NCBI GenBank assembly: GCA_903904855.1
Contig: CAIVEH010000017.1
Location: 1-42,077, forward strand
Length of the DNA stretch: 42,077 nucleotides
Reading direction: 5' to 3'
From: an uncultured Bacteroidota bacterium
GTDB lineage: Bacteria > Bacteroidota > Bacteroidia > Chitinophagales > Chitinophagaceae
Of this stretch, positions 1 through 7,365 are shown piece after piece; the first letter of the stretch is position 1; every line of letters begins with the position of its first letter. The position numbers were made by a program, and so were the translations under genes. The notes under the pieces are model-generated. The model saw nothing but the letters and a program-made list of their open reading frames with translations. It ran no database searches and was not told where the DNA came from.

Positions 1-190
1 CTATTAAAATATTCATCTTCGGCTATAATTATTTCCGCTTCATCTTTAGCTTTTTTCCTGGCTCTTTTAGCCGTTTCTACGCATGAGACACTACTTTACT
101 TAATTTGGTGTAATCTGCATTTTTAATAACATAAATATATTTATTAATATAAGATTGACTAAAAACTGTCGGTTGCCATTTGTTCGTGAA
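1..190 (-). pseudogene. Possible broken gene fragment at the window edge
   Basis: On the minus strand, one frame reads through residues ADYTKLSKVVSHA and then meets TAG near position 75. Another frame continues from about 80 down to position 1 with a lysine- and glutamate-rich stretch (AKRARKKAKDEAEIII) and runs off the window. The two pieces join if one frameshift is assumed close to 75-85. I do not recognise the family with confidence; the first piece only loosely recalls the N-terminus of KptA-type RNA phosphotransferases. It could also be chance coding potential in an AT-rich spacer. Confidence 0.2.
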
Positions 191-302
191 TAAAAAATGT
201 ATTTTCTGGAATTATAAGCAATAGGTTTAGGCCAATATTCACAATAAATCTACTAAAATAAAATAAAGTATCCAATTGGCAAATTATTGAAAAATACAAT
301 CG

Positions 303-340
303 CATTGTTTCTGCTTTGCTATCCTGAATCAGGAACAATG
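303..340. repeat. Nested inverted repeat (hairpin)
   Basis: CATTGTT at 303-309 is complementary to AACAATG at 334-340. Inside it TCCTGA at 322-327 pairs with TCAGGA at 329-334, sharing one base with the outer arm, so the two stems are alternatives or partly nested. It lies in a gene-free stretch 30 bp before the first REP-like unit and may belong to the same family of palindromic elements. Confidence 0.5.
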
Positions 341-371
341 AGGAGCAGCAAGTAAATGCCTTTGGGTCTTA

Positions 372-445
372 CTAGCGGATTGAAAATCCTCAATCATTTG
401 GGTCGGGATTATAAATCCCGACCAGCGGGTTACTTAAAAAGTAAC
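372..445. repeat. REP-like palindromic unit, copy 1
   Basis: Three small hairpins follow one another. GGATT/AATCC is at 377-381 and 385-389. CGGGATT/AATCCCG is at 404-410 and 414-420 with loop ATA. GTTACTT/AAGTAAC is at 429-435 and 439-445. The first two hairpins and the linker CATTTGGG recur in copy 2 at 582-637. This is the architecture of bacterial REP/BIME elements, which are often mobilised by RAYT (Y1-type) transposases. No transposase is encoded nearby. Confidence 0.6.
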
Positions 446-581
446 AGCAAAAGTTATAGTTTTCGTTGCTTGGTCGGATTCAGCGAACTATCTGCCATTT
501 GGGTTTAGGTGGCCACAGAGTCCTGCAAAGGCGGGATTAACATTCGAACAGTGCTAGTTTTTGAGACGCTTCCCAAAAAAA

Positions 582-637
582 CGCGGATTGCAAATCCGCA
601 ACCATTTGGGCCGGGATTATAAATCCCGACTAGCGGG
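582..637. repeat. REP-like palindromic unit, copy 2
   Basis: GCGGATT at 583-589 pairs with AATCCGC at 593-599, and CGGGATT at 612-618 pairs with AATCCCG at 622-628, loop ATA. The linker CCATTTGGG matches copy 1. The flanking GACTAGCGGGG matches the GACCAGCGGG that follows the second hairpin in copy 1. Copies 1 and 2 are direct repeats about 210 bp apart and diverge mainly in the first stem, where changes on both arms keep the pairing. Confidence 0.6.
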
Positions 638-720
638 GTTTTAGATATTATAAAAAAATAAATTCTACACCAAAGTTGAAATTCTATTCCCCAGCAAAGT
701 CCCTTTAGGGATTTAGGGTT

Positions 721-1617
721 TTATTTCATCCACTTCTCAACCAGTTTCTGATCCAGCTCCGGGTAGCCGGTATTTTCTTCTACCATGCTGTTGTTGAGCC
801 AGAAAATCTGGGGGAAGATGCCGTGTGTGTAATTTAGGAATTCTTCCCGCTTGAGGCGGGTGTAGGATATATTCCTGGCCTGGGTTTCTTTCCAGAAATC
901 GGTAAGGTCGCTTTCTACTCCGCCCAGGATCATAAAGAAGGGTATAGCTGGATCTTTGAGCATCATGTTGTGCATTTTAAGGGCTGCTTTGCGGCAATGC
1001 ATACATGATGGGCTGAGGAAGGCTACTATGTGCTTGCCCGTGGTGAGATCGGTGGCAGGGGCCCATCTGGCATCGGCATATATGGGTTTCAGGCTCATTT
1101 TGTATACTTCGTAAACCGGGAAAACAAGGTATATGGTAACAAATGTGCCTGCCAGCAGCAGCAGTGGTACTATATCTGCAAAGCGGAAATTAAAGCCCCT
1201 GGCTTTGCGTATGAGCAGGCCGATAATGCCCAGCATAATAATGTTTTTTACCAACGATACAGAAGGCCGCATCCATATGGCATCGCCAAAGCAGCCGCAG
1301 TTTACATTGTCGCCTGCTTTTATCCATAAGTAAATAAGGAAGAGGCTAAAGAATACAAGCAAGGCAAAGGCAGATTTTAATACCCAATTATTCTTCCCGA
1401 AAAAGTGCAGTACCATCAATGCTCCCAATGTAGCCTCCAGCCCAATGAAGAACCGTGCAGCTATTTTGGCATACAGCAAGGGGATGTGCGTGAATTCTAC
1501 CATTGTATATTCGAACGACTGGATGGTAGGGAAGAGCTTGGTGTAGGCTGAATAAAGGAATAGTGCGCCAGTGGCTATGGTAAGGAGAATGATCAATAGG
1601 CGCTGCAATCTGTTCAT
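721..1617 (-). CDS. MauE/DoxX-like membrane protein with thioredoxin-like C-terminal domain
   Basis: This is a 298-residue inner-membrane protein. The N-terminal half has about five hydrophobic segments (roughly 7-25, 48-70, 80-100, 118-138, 146-166) and the motif NCGCFGDA at 106-113, which is characteristic of MauE/DoxX-related proteins. The C-terminal part (about 190-298) looks like a thioredoxin fold exported to the periplasm, with CMHC at 205-208 in the context SPSCMHCRK. MauE-type proteins are linked to disulfide handling during periplasmic maturation of partner enzymes. A redox role (passing electrons or disulfides between membrane and periplasm) is inferred, and the substrate is unknown. 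No partner gene is adjacent. The ATG at 1617 precedes the first membrane segment, and a TAATTTTG box lies just upstream. Confidence 0.8.
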   Translation of the reverse strand: MNRLQRLLIILLTIATGALFLYSAYTKLFPTIQSFEYTMVEFTHIPLLYAKIAARFFIGLEATLGALMVLHFFGKNNWVLKSAFALLVFFSLFLIYLWIKAGDNVNCGCFGDAIWMRPSVSLVKNIIMLGIIGLLIRKARGFNFRFADIVPLLLLAGTFVTIYLVFPVYEVYKMSLKPIYADARWAPATDLTTGKHIVAFLSPSCMHCRKAALKMHNMMLKDPAIPFFMILGGVESDLTDFWKETQARNISYTRLKREEFLNYTHGIFPQIFWLNNSMVEENTGYPELDQKLVEKWMK

Positions 1618-1637
1618 TAATCGGAGAAATAATTTTC

Positions 1638-1645
1638 CAAAATTA
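1638..1645 (-). promoter_or_regulatory. Putative -7 box for the MauE-like gene
   Basis: The minus strand reads TAATTTTG, an exact match to the Bacteroidota -7 consensus TAnnTTTG, about 20 nt before the ATG at 1617. No TTG is seen at the expected -33 spacing, so only half of the promoter is supported. Confidence 0.4.
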
Positions 1646-1661
1646 AAGGGATAAAGTGAGT

Positions 1662-1823
1662 ATGGCTACTGGTATTTTTACAGCAGTTGTTATAATTGTT
1701 ATTATTAGGGCAATTTTATTTCCAGTACCAAAACAAATTGGACTTAACGCTAAAGTACTCATTATGTTTTTACTTATGTTACATCAAAATAAACCGTTGA
1801 AACGGTTATGGGTTGCAATTTAA
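1662..1823 (+). CDS. Possible 53-residue membrane peptide
   Basis: ATG at 1662 opens a 53-codon frame whose first 20 residues are strongly hydrophobic (MATGIFTAVVIIVIIRAILF), with a second hydrophobic stretch around KVLIMFLLML. The last dozen codons run into the palindrome at 1792-1807. An AAAGGG lies 12-17 nt upstream of the start as a weak ribosome site. It could be a small membrane protein, or the remains of a longer gene cut by the palindromic element. No family is recognised. Confidence 0.2.
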   Translation: MATGIFTAVVIIVIIRAILFPVPKQIGLNAKVLIMFLLMLHQNKPLKRLWVAI

Positions 1824-1851
1824 TATTATTACCTACGGTTGAAACCGTAGG
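1792..1851. repeat. Pair of palindromes of a second REP-like family
   Basis: AACCGTT at 1792-1798 pairs with AACGGTT at 1801-1807. CCTACGGTT at 1832-1840 pairs with AACCGTAGG at 1843-1851. Both have the two-base loop GA. The shared ACGGTT/AACCGT core shows that they are related units. They sit between genes, with no clear terminator U-run after either stem. Confidence 0.6.
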
Positions 1852-2019
1852 CTTTGTAATTTAGGTTTGTTTAGAACGGAGGTTGTATAGCTATATAAAT
1901 ACAGAGTTAAAAGTATTGTATGTATTAAATAAAACAGCGATGAAATTGGAATTTTATTAACTTGGAATTAATTATTTATTTTCAAATGCGAATTATTTGT
2001 AAAAATTGTGCAGGATTAT

Positions 2020-2049
2020 TTGTTACGGATTCCATAGTACATACTTTTG
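2020..2049 (+). promoter_or_regulatory. Bacteroidota-type promoter of the lipoprotein gene
   Basis: TTG at 2020-2022 (within TTTG) and TACTTTTG at 2042-2049 are separated by 19 bp. This matches the TTG/TAnnTTTG architecture of the housekeeping sigma factor of this phylum. Transcription would start near 2056, which leaves a leader of about ten bases before the ATG at 2067 and fixes that ATG as the start. Confidence 0.7.
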
Positions 2050-2066
2050 CGAAAAAAATCGATATT

Positions 2067-2525
2067 ATGAAAAAAGTATTAAGTATTGTGGTCATAGCAA
2101 TGATTGGCCTGTTCGTATTTACTGGTTGCACTAAGAAAAGCAGTAGCAGTCCCTCTTACACGATGAAAGCTACGGTGGGTAGTACTGCTTTCAGTGTAAC
2201 TAATTGTCTTGCAAATATTAATTCCACTTTACTAAGTGTTTATGGTTATGGTGGAAGCGGAACAACTGCTACATTTCCTAACATTACTCTTCAGATGTCC
2301 AATTACACTACAACCGGCACATTTACGATAGACACTACCGCAGTATTTCCAAGTCTGACTCTTGAATACTTCCCTACATCGGCGCTGACTGATGTGAAAA
2401 TGGCAAAAACAGGCACTTTGACAATATCATCTGTGACTTCGACGGTTATTTCCGGTACTTTTTCATTTGTTTGCACTGACGGAACTGCTGTTACAGGTGG
2501 ATCATTTACTGCAAAAAGGTATTAA
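2067..2525 (+). CDS. Small secreted lipoprotein of unknown function
   Basis: This is a 152-residue protein with a lipoprotein signal peptide (MKKVLSIVVIAMIGLFVFTG followed by Cys21). The mature part begins with a Lys/Ser linker and is rich in Thr, Ser and beta-strand-like stretches. The pattern (a short beta-rich domain, then FTIDTT, TGTLTISSVTSTVISGTFSF, ending GGSFTAKRY) resembles the DUF6252-type lipoproteins common in Bacteroidota, but this family call is tentative. It should be anchored in the outer or inner membrane; no partner is suggested by the neighbours. It is a single-gene unit with its own promoter and a strong terminator. The frame is open upstream to a TTG at 1962, but the promoter position and the signal peptide support the ATG at 2067. 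Confidence 0.75.
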   Translation: MKKVLSIVVIAMIGLFVFTGCTKKSSSSPSYTMKATVGSTAFSVTNCLANINSTLLSVYGYGGSGTTATFPNITLQMSNYTTTGTFTIDTTAVFPSLTLEYFPTSALTDVKMAKTGTLTISSVTSTVISGTFSFVCTDGTAVTGGSFTAKRY

Positions 2526-2547
2526 TAAAATTTCAATCTTTATTTGG

Positions 2548-2577
2548 ACCGCCTGGTATACTCAGGCGGTTTTTTTG
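2548..2577 (+). terminator. Rho-independent terminator
   Basis: ACCGCCTG at 2548-2555 pairs with CAGGCGGT at 2563-2570 and is followed by a run of T residues. It closes the lipoprotein transcription unit. Confidence 0.85.
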
Positions 2578-2935
2578 TGGGGATTCCGTTCAATAATAAT
2601 TTGTAGGACAGAATACCCCGTTTTCTGATATTGTATTTTTCATAACCGTCGGTGAATTTAAGGCAGCCTGCAAACGCAAAAAAGTGTAGTATAGTACCTG
2701 AAATGCCCTAAAATGAATTTATTCTTAGATTATATCAAAAACCTTAAGAAAACTTTAACACAAAAATAAAATTTTAACTCAAATTTAACTTTTGTCTGAA
2801 AGCTGCGCCAGCATTGATTTTTTGTCAGAAAAAGTCATTTGCAAGGTTAAAATTACATTATTAAAAAATTAATTTCAGGCTATTTTACTGGTTTTTCGGA
2901 AGAATTTCAATTTTCACACAAAATTTGGAATATTT

Positions 2936-2967
2936 TTTGCTTAATTGATGCACATGCGGTATCTTTG
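2936..2967 (+). promoter_or_regulatory. Promoter of the rpoB-rpoC unit
   Basis: TTTG at 2936-2939 and TATCTTTG at 2960-2967 are 20 bp apart and match the Bacteroidota consensus. Transcription would begin near 2974, giving a leader of about 125 nt before the rpoB ATG. The leader is long enough for an attenuator or autoregulatory structure, but I could not identify a convincing fold by eye. Confidence 0.65.
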
Positions 2968-3100
2968 CCATCCTTTTTCCTAAGGTACAAGTACGTGCAA
3001 AAATTTATTTTGACCATTTCCTGTTAATACCATTGCCTGAAAGTTGGGCCCAGCCTAGCTATCGGGAGTTTTTTGTTTGTAAAAGGAGTAAAAAAATAGT

Positions 3101-6100
3101 ATGGCTACACCACAAAAAAAGACAGCATCCGGGCGTGTGAACTTCGGAAAGTTACACGATGCATCAGCTACCCCCGACCTGCTGGCGATTCAGCTCCAGT
3201 CATTCCAGGATTTTTTCCAGCTCGAAACTACGCCAGATAAGCGTAATAACGAAGGATTATTCCGGGTTTTTAAGGAGAATTTTCCGATCACAGATACGAG
3301 GAACATTTTCGTATTGGAATTCCTGGATTATTTCATTGACCCGCCCCGCTACACCATCGATGAGTGTATGGAGCGCGGCCTGACTTATTCAGTTCCGCTG
3401 AAAGCCAAGCTGAAGCTGAGCTGTAACGATGAGGAGCATGTGGACTTTGAAACTATTGTTCAGGATGTGTTCCTGGGTAATATCCCTTACATGACTCCCC
3501 GTGGCACATTTGTGATCAATGGCGCTGAGCGTGTTGTTGTATCTCAGTTGCACAGGTCTCCTGGTGTGTTCTTCGGTCAGAGTGTTCACCCGAACGGAAC
3601 CAAGATATACAGTGCGCGTGTAATTCCTTTCAAGGGTGCCTGGATGGAGTTTGCTACAGATATTAACAATGTAATGTATGCGTACATTGACCGTAAAAAG
3701 AAATTCCCTGTAACCACACTGCTACGTGCAATAGGTTATGAAACAGATAAAGACATTCTTGACCTGTTCGGCATGGCAGATGAGGTGAAGGTGGATAAGA
3801 AAAGCCTGGCTCCGCACATTGGCCGCAAACTTGCTGCCCGTGTATTGCGCAGCTGGACTGAAGATTTTGTGGATGAGGACACCGGCGAAGTAGTAACCAT
3901 TGAGCGTAACGAAGTGGTACTTGACCGCGACAGTGTGCTTGATGAAGATAACGCTACACTGGTACAGGAAATGGGTATTAAAACCATATTCCTCCAGAAA
4001 GAAGAAGTGAGCGGTGATTACTCAATCATTTACAATACCTTAAACAAAGATACTTCCAACTCTGAGCTTGAAGCCGTTCAGCATATCTACCGCCAGTTGC
4101 GCGGATCGGATGCGCCGGATGATGAAACAGCACGTGGTATCATTGAAAAACTGTTCTTCAGCGATAAGCGTTATGACCTGGGTGAAGTTGGCCGTTATAA
4201 GATCAACCGTAAATTAGGACTGGATATCAACCTGACTACTAAAGTACTTAGCAGGGAAGATATCATTTCGATTATTAAATACCTGGTACGTCTTACCAAT
4301 GGAAAGGCCGATATTGATGATATTGACCATTTGAGCAATCGTCGTGTTCGTACAGTAGGTGAGCAGTTGTTTGCGCAGTTCGGTGTTGGTCTGGCCCGTA
4401 TGGCCCGTACCATCCGTGAGCGAATGAATGTGCGTGATAATGAGGTGTTTACGCCAATTGACCTGATCAATGCTCGTACCCTTTCTTCAGTTATTAATTC
4501 GTTCTTTGGTACATCACAGTTATCCCAGTTCCTTGACCAGACCAATCCATTGTCTGAAATTACCCACAAACGCCGTATCTCGGCGCTTGGTCCGGGCGGT
4601 TTGAGCAGGGAGCGTGCCGGCTTTGAGGTAAGGGACGTACACTACAGCCACTACGGCCGTCTGTGTACCATTGAAACACCTGAGGGACCAAATATCGGTC
4701 TTATCTCTACACTCTGCGTTCACGCACAGATCAATGATATGGGTTTCATAGAAACTCCATACCACAAGGTTAGAGAAGGTAAAGTGGATCTTAAGAATTT
4801 CCGCTTCCTGAGCGCTGAAGAAGAGGATCTTGCCAAGATCGCCCAGGCAAATGTGCCTATGGATGATAAAGGCAACTTCCTGGAAGATAAAATCAAGTCG
4901 AGGCAGACAGGTGACTTTCCTATCCTTGACCCACATGAGGTAGAATACATGGACGTGGCTCCTAACCAGATCGTTGGATTGAGCGCATCACTGATTCCCT
5001 TCCTGGAGCATGATGATGCCAACCGTGCGCTGATGGGATCAAACATGCAACGCCAGGCAGTTCCGCTTATTATACCACAGGTGCCGATTGTAGGTACCGG
5101 ACTGGAAGCTAAGGCCGCCCGCGATGCACGTATTCAGATACATGCAGAAGGCAATGGGGTAGTAGAGTATGTGGATGCAGATCATATACATGTTCGTTAT
5201 GATCGCGGTGAGAAAGAAAGGCTCGTGTCTTTTGAAGATGACCTGAGAATATATACGCTTACCAAGTATAAGAAAACCAACCAGAGCACAGCAATGACCC
5301 TTCGTCCTAGCGTTCGCAAAGGACAGAAGGTGAAGACTGGAGATTTCCTTACTGAAGGCTATGCTACCCAGAATGGTGAGCTGGCACTGGGAAGGAATCT
5401 GAAAGTAGCATTCATGCCATGGAAAGGTTACAACTTTGAGGATGCGATAGTGATCAATGAAAAGGTGGTGCGTGAAGACTGGTTCACATCGGTGCATATT
5501 GATGAGTATGAACTGGAAGTACGTGATACCAAGCTTGGTGAAGAAGAACTGACTGCTGATATACCGAACGTAAGTGAAGATGCAACAAAGGATCTTGATG
5601 AATATGGTATTATACGTATAGGCGCTCATGTGGGTGAAGGTGATATCCTTATTGGTAAGATTACACCAAAGGGAGAAACTGATCCTACTCCTGAAGAGAA
5701 ATTGCTTCGTGCGATCTTCGGTGATAAAGCTGGTGATGCAAAGGATGCTTCTCTGAAAGCTCCGAGCGGAACTGAGGGTATTGTTATCAGCAAGCAGCTG
5801 TTTCAGCGTGCCAAAAAAGACAAGAACTCAAAGGTGCGTGAGAAGACAGCGATGGAGAAAATCGAAAAAACTCACGAGAAGAACCTGGAAGACCTGAAGA
5901 ATTTCTTGTTTGAGAAATTACTTGTGTTGCTGCGCGAAAAAACTTCAGCAGGTATTACCAATAATTTCGGTGAGACAGTATTGAGTAAGGGTGGAAAGTT
6001 CAATTCAAAAACACTCAGTTCAATAGATTACCAGAATGTGAACCCACTTGGCTGGACAGGCGATAAGGAAACTGACGACCTGATCAACCAATTGCTGCAC

Positions 6101-6913
6101 AACTTTAATATTAAATTCAACGAAGAACTGGGCCGCTACAAGAGGGAGAAATTCAACCTCAGTATTGGTGATGAGTTACCAGCTGGTGTACTGAAACTGG
6201 CTAAAGTTTACCTGGCCAGCAAGCGTAAGCTGAAGGTGGGTGATAAAATGGCGGGTCGCCACGGTAACAAGGGTATTGTGGCAAGGATAGTGCGTGAAGA
6301 AGATATGCCGTTCCTGGAAGATGGAACTCCGGTGGACGTGGTATTGAATCCGCTGGGTGTACCTTCCCGTATGAACCTGGGTCAGATATATGAAACCATC
6401 CTTGGATGGGCCGGTGAAAAGCTGGGTCAGCGTTATGCTACTCCGATCTTTGATGGTGCATCTGTAAAGGAAATTGAAGACCTGATTAACCTTGCAGGTT
6501 TACCTGACTTTGGACATACTTATTTGTATGATGGTGAAACAGGGGAGCGTTTCCACCAGAAAGCAACTGTGGGTATTATCTATATCATCAAACTGCATCA
6601 CATGGTTGATGACAAGATGCACGCACGTTCTATCGGGCCTTACAGCTTGATCACGCAGCAGCCATTGGGAGGTAAAGCACAGTTCGGTGGACAGCGTTTT
6701 GGTGAGATGGAGGTTTGGGCACTCGAGGCTTATGGAGCATCGAACATCCTGCAGGAATTACTGACTTTGAAATCGGATGATATTGTTGGCCGTGCCAAGA
6801 CTTACGAAGCAATCGTTAAGGGAGACAATATACCTAAGGCAGGTATACCAGAGTCCTTCAATGTATTGGTGAATGAACTTCGCGGATTAGGATTAGAATT
6901 GAAATTTGAATAA
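3101..6913 (+). CDS. rpoB: DNA-directed RNA polymerase subunit beta
   Basis: This 1,270-residue protein has the full length of Bacteroidota RpoB. With RpoC it forms the catalytic centre of RNA polymerase. The rifampicin region is present from [10 protein letters not shown] at 468-477 through [14 protein letters not shown]. The positions equivalent to E. coli D516, H526 and S531 are D479, H489 and S494, all wild type, so no target-site rifampicin resistance is predicted. Other hallmark stretches are [39 protein letters not shown] and the C-terminal [20 protein letters not shown]. The ATG at 3101 follows AAAAGGAG (3081-3088). rpoC follows in the same direction, but 452 bp away because another gene lies between them. 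Confidence 0.98.
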   Translation: MATPQKKTASGRVNFGKLHDASATPDLLAIQLQSFQDFFQLETTPDKRNNEGLFRVFKENFPITDTRNIFVLEFLDYFIDPPRYTIDECMERGLTYSVPLKAKLKLSCNDEEHVDFETIVQDVFLGNIPYMTPRGTFVINGAERVVVSQLHRSPGVFFGQSVHPNGTKIYSARVIPFKGAWMEFATDINNVMYAYIDRKKKFPVTTLLRAIGYETDKDILDLFGMADEVKVDKKSLAPHIGRKLAARVLRSWTEDFVDEDTGEVVTIERNEVVLDRDSVLDEDNATLVQEMGIKTIFLQKEEVSGDYSIIYNTLNKDTSNSELEAVQHIYRQLRGSDAPDDETARGIIEKLFFSDKRYDLGEVGRYKINRKLGLDINLTTKVLSREDIISIIKYLVRLTNGKADIDDIDHLSNRRVRTVGEQLFAQFGVGLARMARTIRERMNVRDNEVFTPIDLINARTLSSVINSFFGTSQLSQFLDQTNPLSEITHKRRISALGPGGLSRERAGFEVRDVHYSHYGRLCTIETPEGPNIGLISTLCVHAQINDMGFIETPYHKVREGKVDLKNFRFLSAEEEDLAKIAQANVPMDDKGNFLEDKIKSRQTGDFPILDPHEVEYMDVAPNQIVGLSASLIPFLEHDDANRALMGSNMQRQAVPLIIPQVPIVGTGLEAKAARDARIQIHAEGNGVVEYVDADHIHVRYDRGEKERLVSFEDDLRIYTLTKYKKTNQSTAMTLRPSVRKGQKVKTGDFLTEGYATQNGELALGRNLKVAFMPWKGYNFEDAIVINEKVVREDWFTSVHIDEYELEVRDTKLGEEELTADIPNVSEDATKDLDEYGIIRIGAHVGEGDILIGKITPKGETDPTPEEKLLRAIFGDKAGDAKDASLKAPSGTEGIVISKQLFQRAKKDKNSKVREKTAMEKIEKTHEKNLEDLKNFLFEKLLVLLREKTSAGITNNFGETVLSKGGKFNSKTLSSIDYQNVNPLGWTGDKETDDLINQLLHNFNIKFNEELGRYKREKFNLSIGDELPAGVLKLAKVYLASKRKLKVGDKMAGRHGNKGIVARIVREEDMPFLEDGTPVDVVLNPLGVPSRMNLGQIYETILGWAGEKLGQRYATPIFDGASVKEIEDLINLAGLPDFGHTYLYDGETGERFHQKATVGIIYIIKLHHMVDDKMHARSIGPYSLITQQPLGGKAQFGGQRFGEMEVWALEAYGASNILQELLTLKSDDIVGRAKTYEAIVKGDNIPKAGIPESFNVLVNELRGLGLELKFE

Positions 6914-6928
6914 TCAGTCTAAAGTCTA

Positions 6929-6946
6929 AAGTATTAAGTCTAAAGT
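6929..6946 (+). repeat. Left arm of the inverted repeat flanking the IVP gene
   Basis: AAGTATTAAGTCTAAAGT at 6929-6946 is complementary at 17 of 18 positions to 7328-7345. Shorter direct copies of AGTCTAAAGT begin at 6916 and 6923, so the left arm is itself a small tandem array. The arms enclose the IVP gene and nothing else. Confidence 0.75.
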
Positions 6947-6975
6947 TTAGACCTGATATAAAAGCTGAAATTGAA

Positions 6976-7323
6976 ATGAATAACTTTAAGGAGTTAATAG
7001 TTTGGCAAAAAGCAGTAGATTTTGTTGTTAAGATTTACGAAGTAACAAATTATTTTCCTGACAGTGAACGTTACAATCTGGTTAGTCAGAAGCAGAGAGC
7101 AGGTACCTCAATACCGAGTAATATTTCGGAAGGTGCAGGTAGCAATTCTGTAGCAGTTTTTAAGAATCACCTGACAATTGCGTTAGGCTCTTCTTATGAA
7201 TTAGAAACGCAAATAATAATTGGTAGAAAATTAAATTTTATTAGTGAGGAACGTCATAAGGAATTAATAAAAGATTTAAATGAGATTCAGAGAATGACTC
7301 TCGGTTTATATAATTCCTTATGA
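6976..7323 (+). CDS. Four-helix-bundle protein, 23S rRNA intervening-sequence (IVP/S23) family
   Basis: This 115-residue protein has the signature start of the family (FKELIVWQKAVDFVVKIYEV), the centre SQKQRAGTSIPSNISEGAG and the tail typical of S23/IVP proteins (Pfam PF05635; four helix bundle protein). Such proteins were first found in the intervening sequences of 23S rRNA genes and also occur as stand-alone genes; the fold resembles the Avd accessory protein of diversity-generating retroelements. Its molecular role is not established. Here it sits between rpoB and rpoC, 62 bp after the rpoB stop and 42 bp before the rpoC start, same strand, inside an 18-bp inverted repeat. The A+T content looks higher than in the rpo genes, which suggests insertion. 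Confidence 0.9.
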   Translation: MNNFKELIVWQKAVDFVVKIYEVTNYFPDSERYNLVSQKQRAGTSIPSNISEGAGSNSVAVFKNHLTIALGSSYELETQIIIGRKLNFISEERHKELIKDLNEIQRMTLGLYNSL

Positions 7324-7327
7324 TGGT

Positions 7328-7345
7328 ACTTTAGACTTAAGACTT
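7328..7345 (+). repeat. Right arm of the inverted repeat flanking the IVP gene
   Basis: ACTTTAGACTTAAGACTT at 7328-7345 is the reverse complement of 6929-6946 with a single mismatch. Weaker complementarity extends a further dozen positions outward on both sides. In the rpoB-rpoC transcript the arms could pair and loop out about 381 nt containing the IVP coding sequence. Confidence 0.75.
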
Positions 7346-7365
7346 ACTACTTAATACTTAGAAAA

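Larger units (their letters stand above)
1..720. other. Gene-poor stretch with palindromic elements
   Basis: Apart from the possible fragment at the left edge, no credible coding region is seen here on either strand. The stretch holds the hairpins at 303-340, 372-445 and 582-637, and ends at the 3' end of the minus-strand gene at 721. Nothing resembling a tRNA or a transposase was found. Confidence 0.6.
1618..2066. other. Intergenic stretch before the lipoprotein gene
   Basis: It contains the -7 box for the leftward gene, a doubtful 53-codon frame, the paired palindromes at 1792-1851 and, at its right end, the promoter of the lipoprotein gene. A TTG-initiated extension of the lipoprotein frame from 1962 is not credible because the promoter lies inside it. 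Confidence 0.6.
2526..3100. other. Long upstream region of rpoB
   Basis: After the terminator, about 500 bp carry no credible gene. The first part is AT-rich spacer. The right part holds the rpoB promoter (2936-2967), a leader of about 125 nt and the ribosome site AAAAGGAG at 3081-3088. No ribosomal protein gene (rplJ, rplL) precedes rpoB here. Confidence 0.7.

Noticed and set aside
1962-2066. N-terminal extension of the lipoprotein from a TTG
   Set aside because: A full consensus promoter at 2020-2049 lies inside the extension, and the lipoprotein signal peptide begins at the ATG at 2067.
4502-4590. Rifampicin-resistance substitutions in rpoB
   Set aside because: Residues equivalent to D516, H526 and S531 are all wild type.
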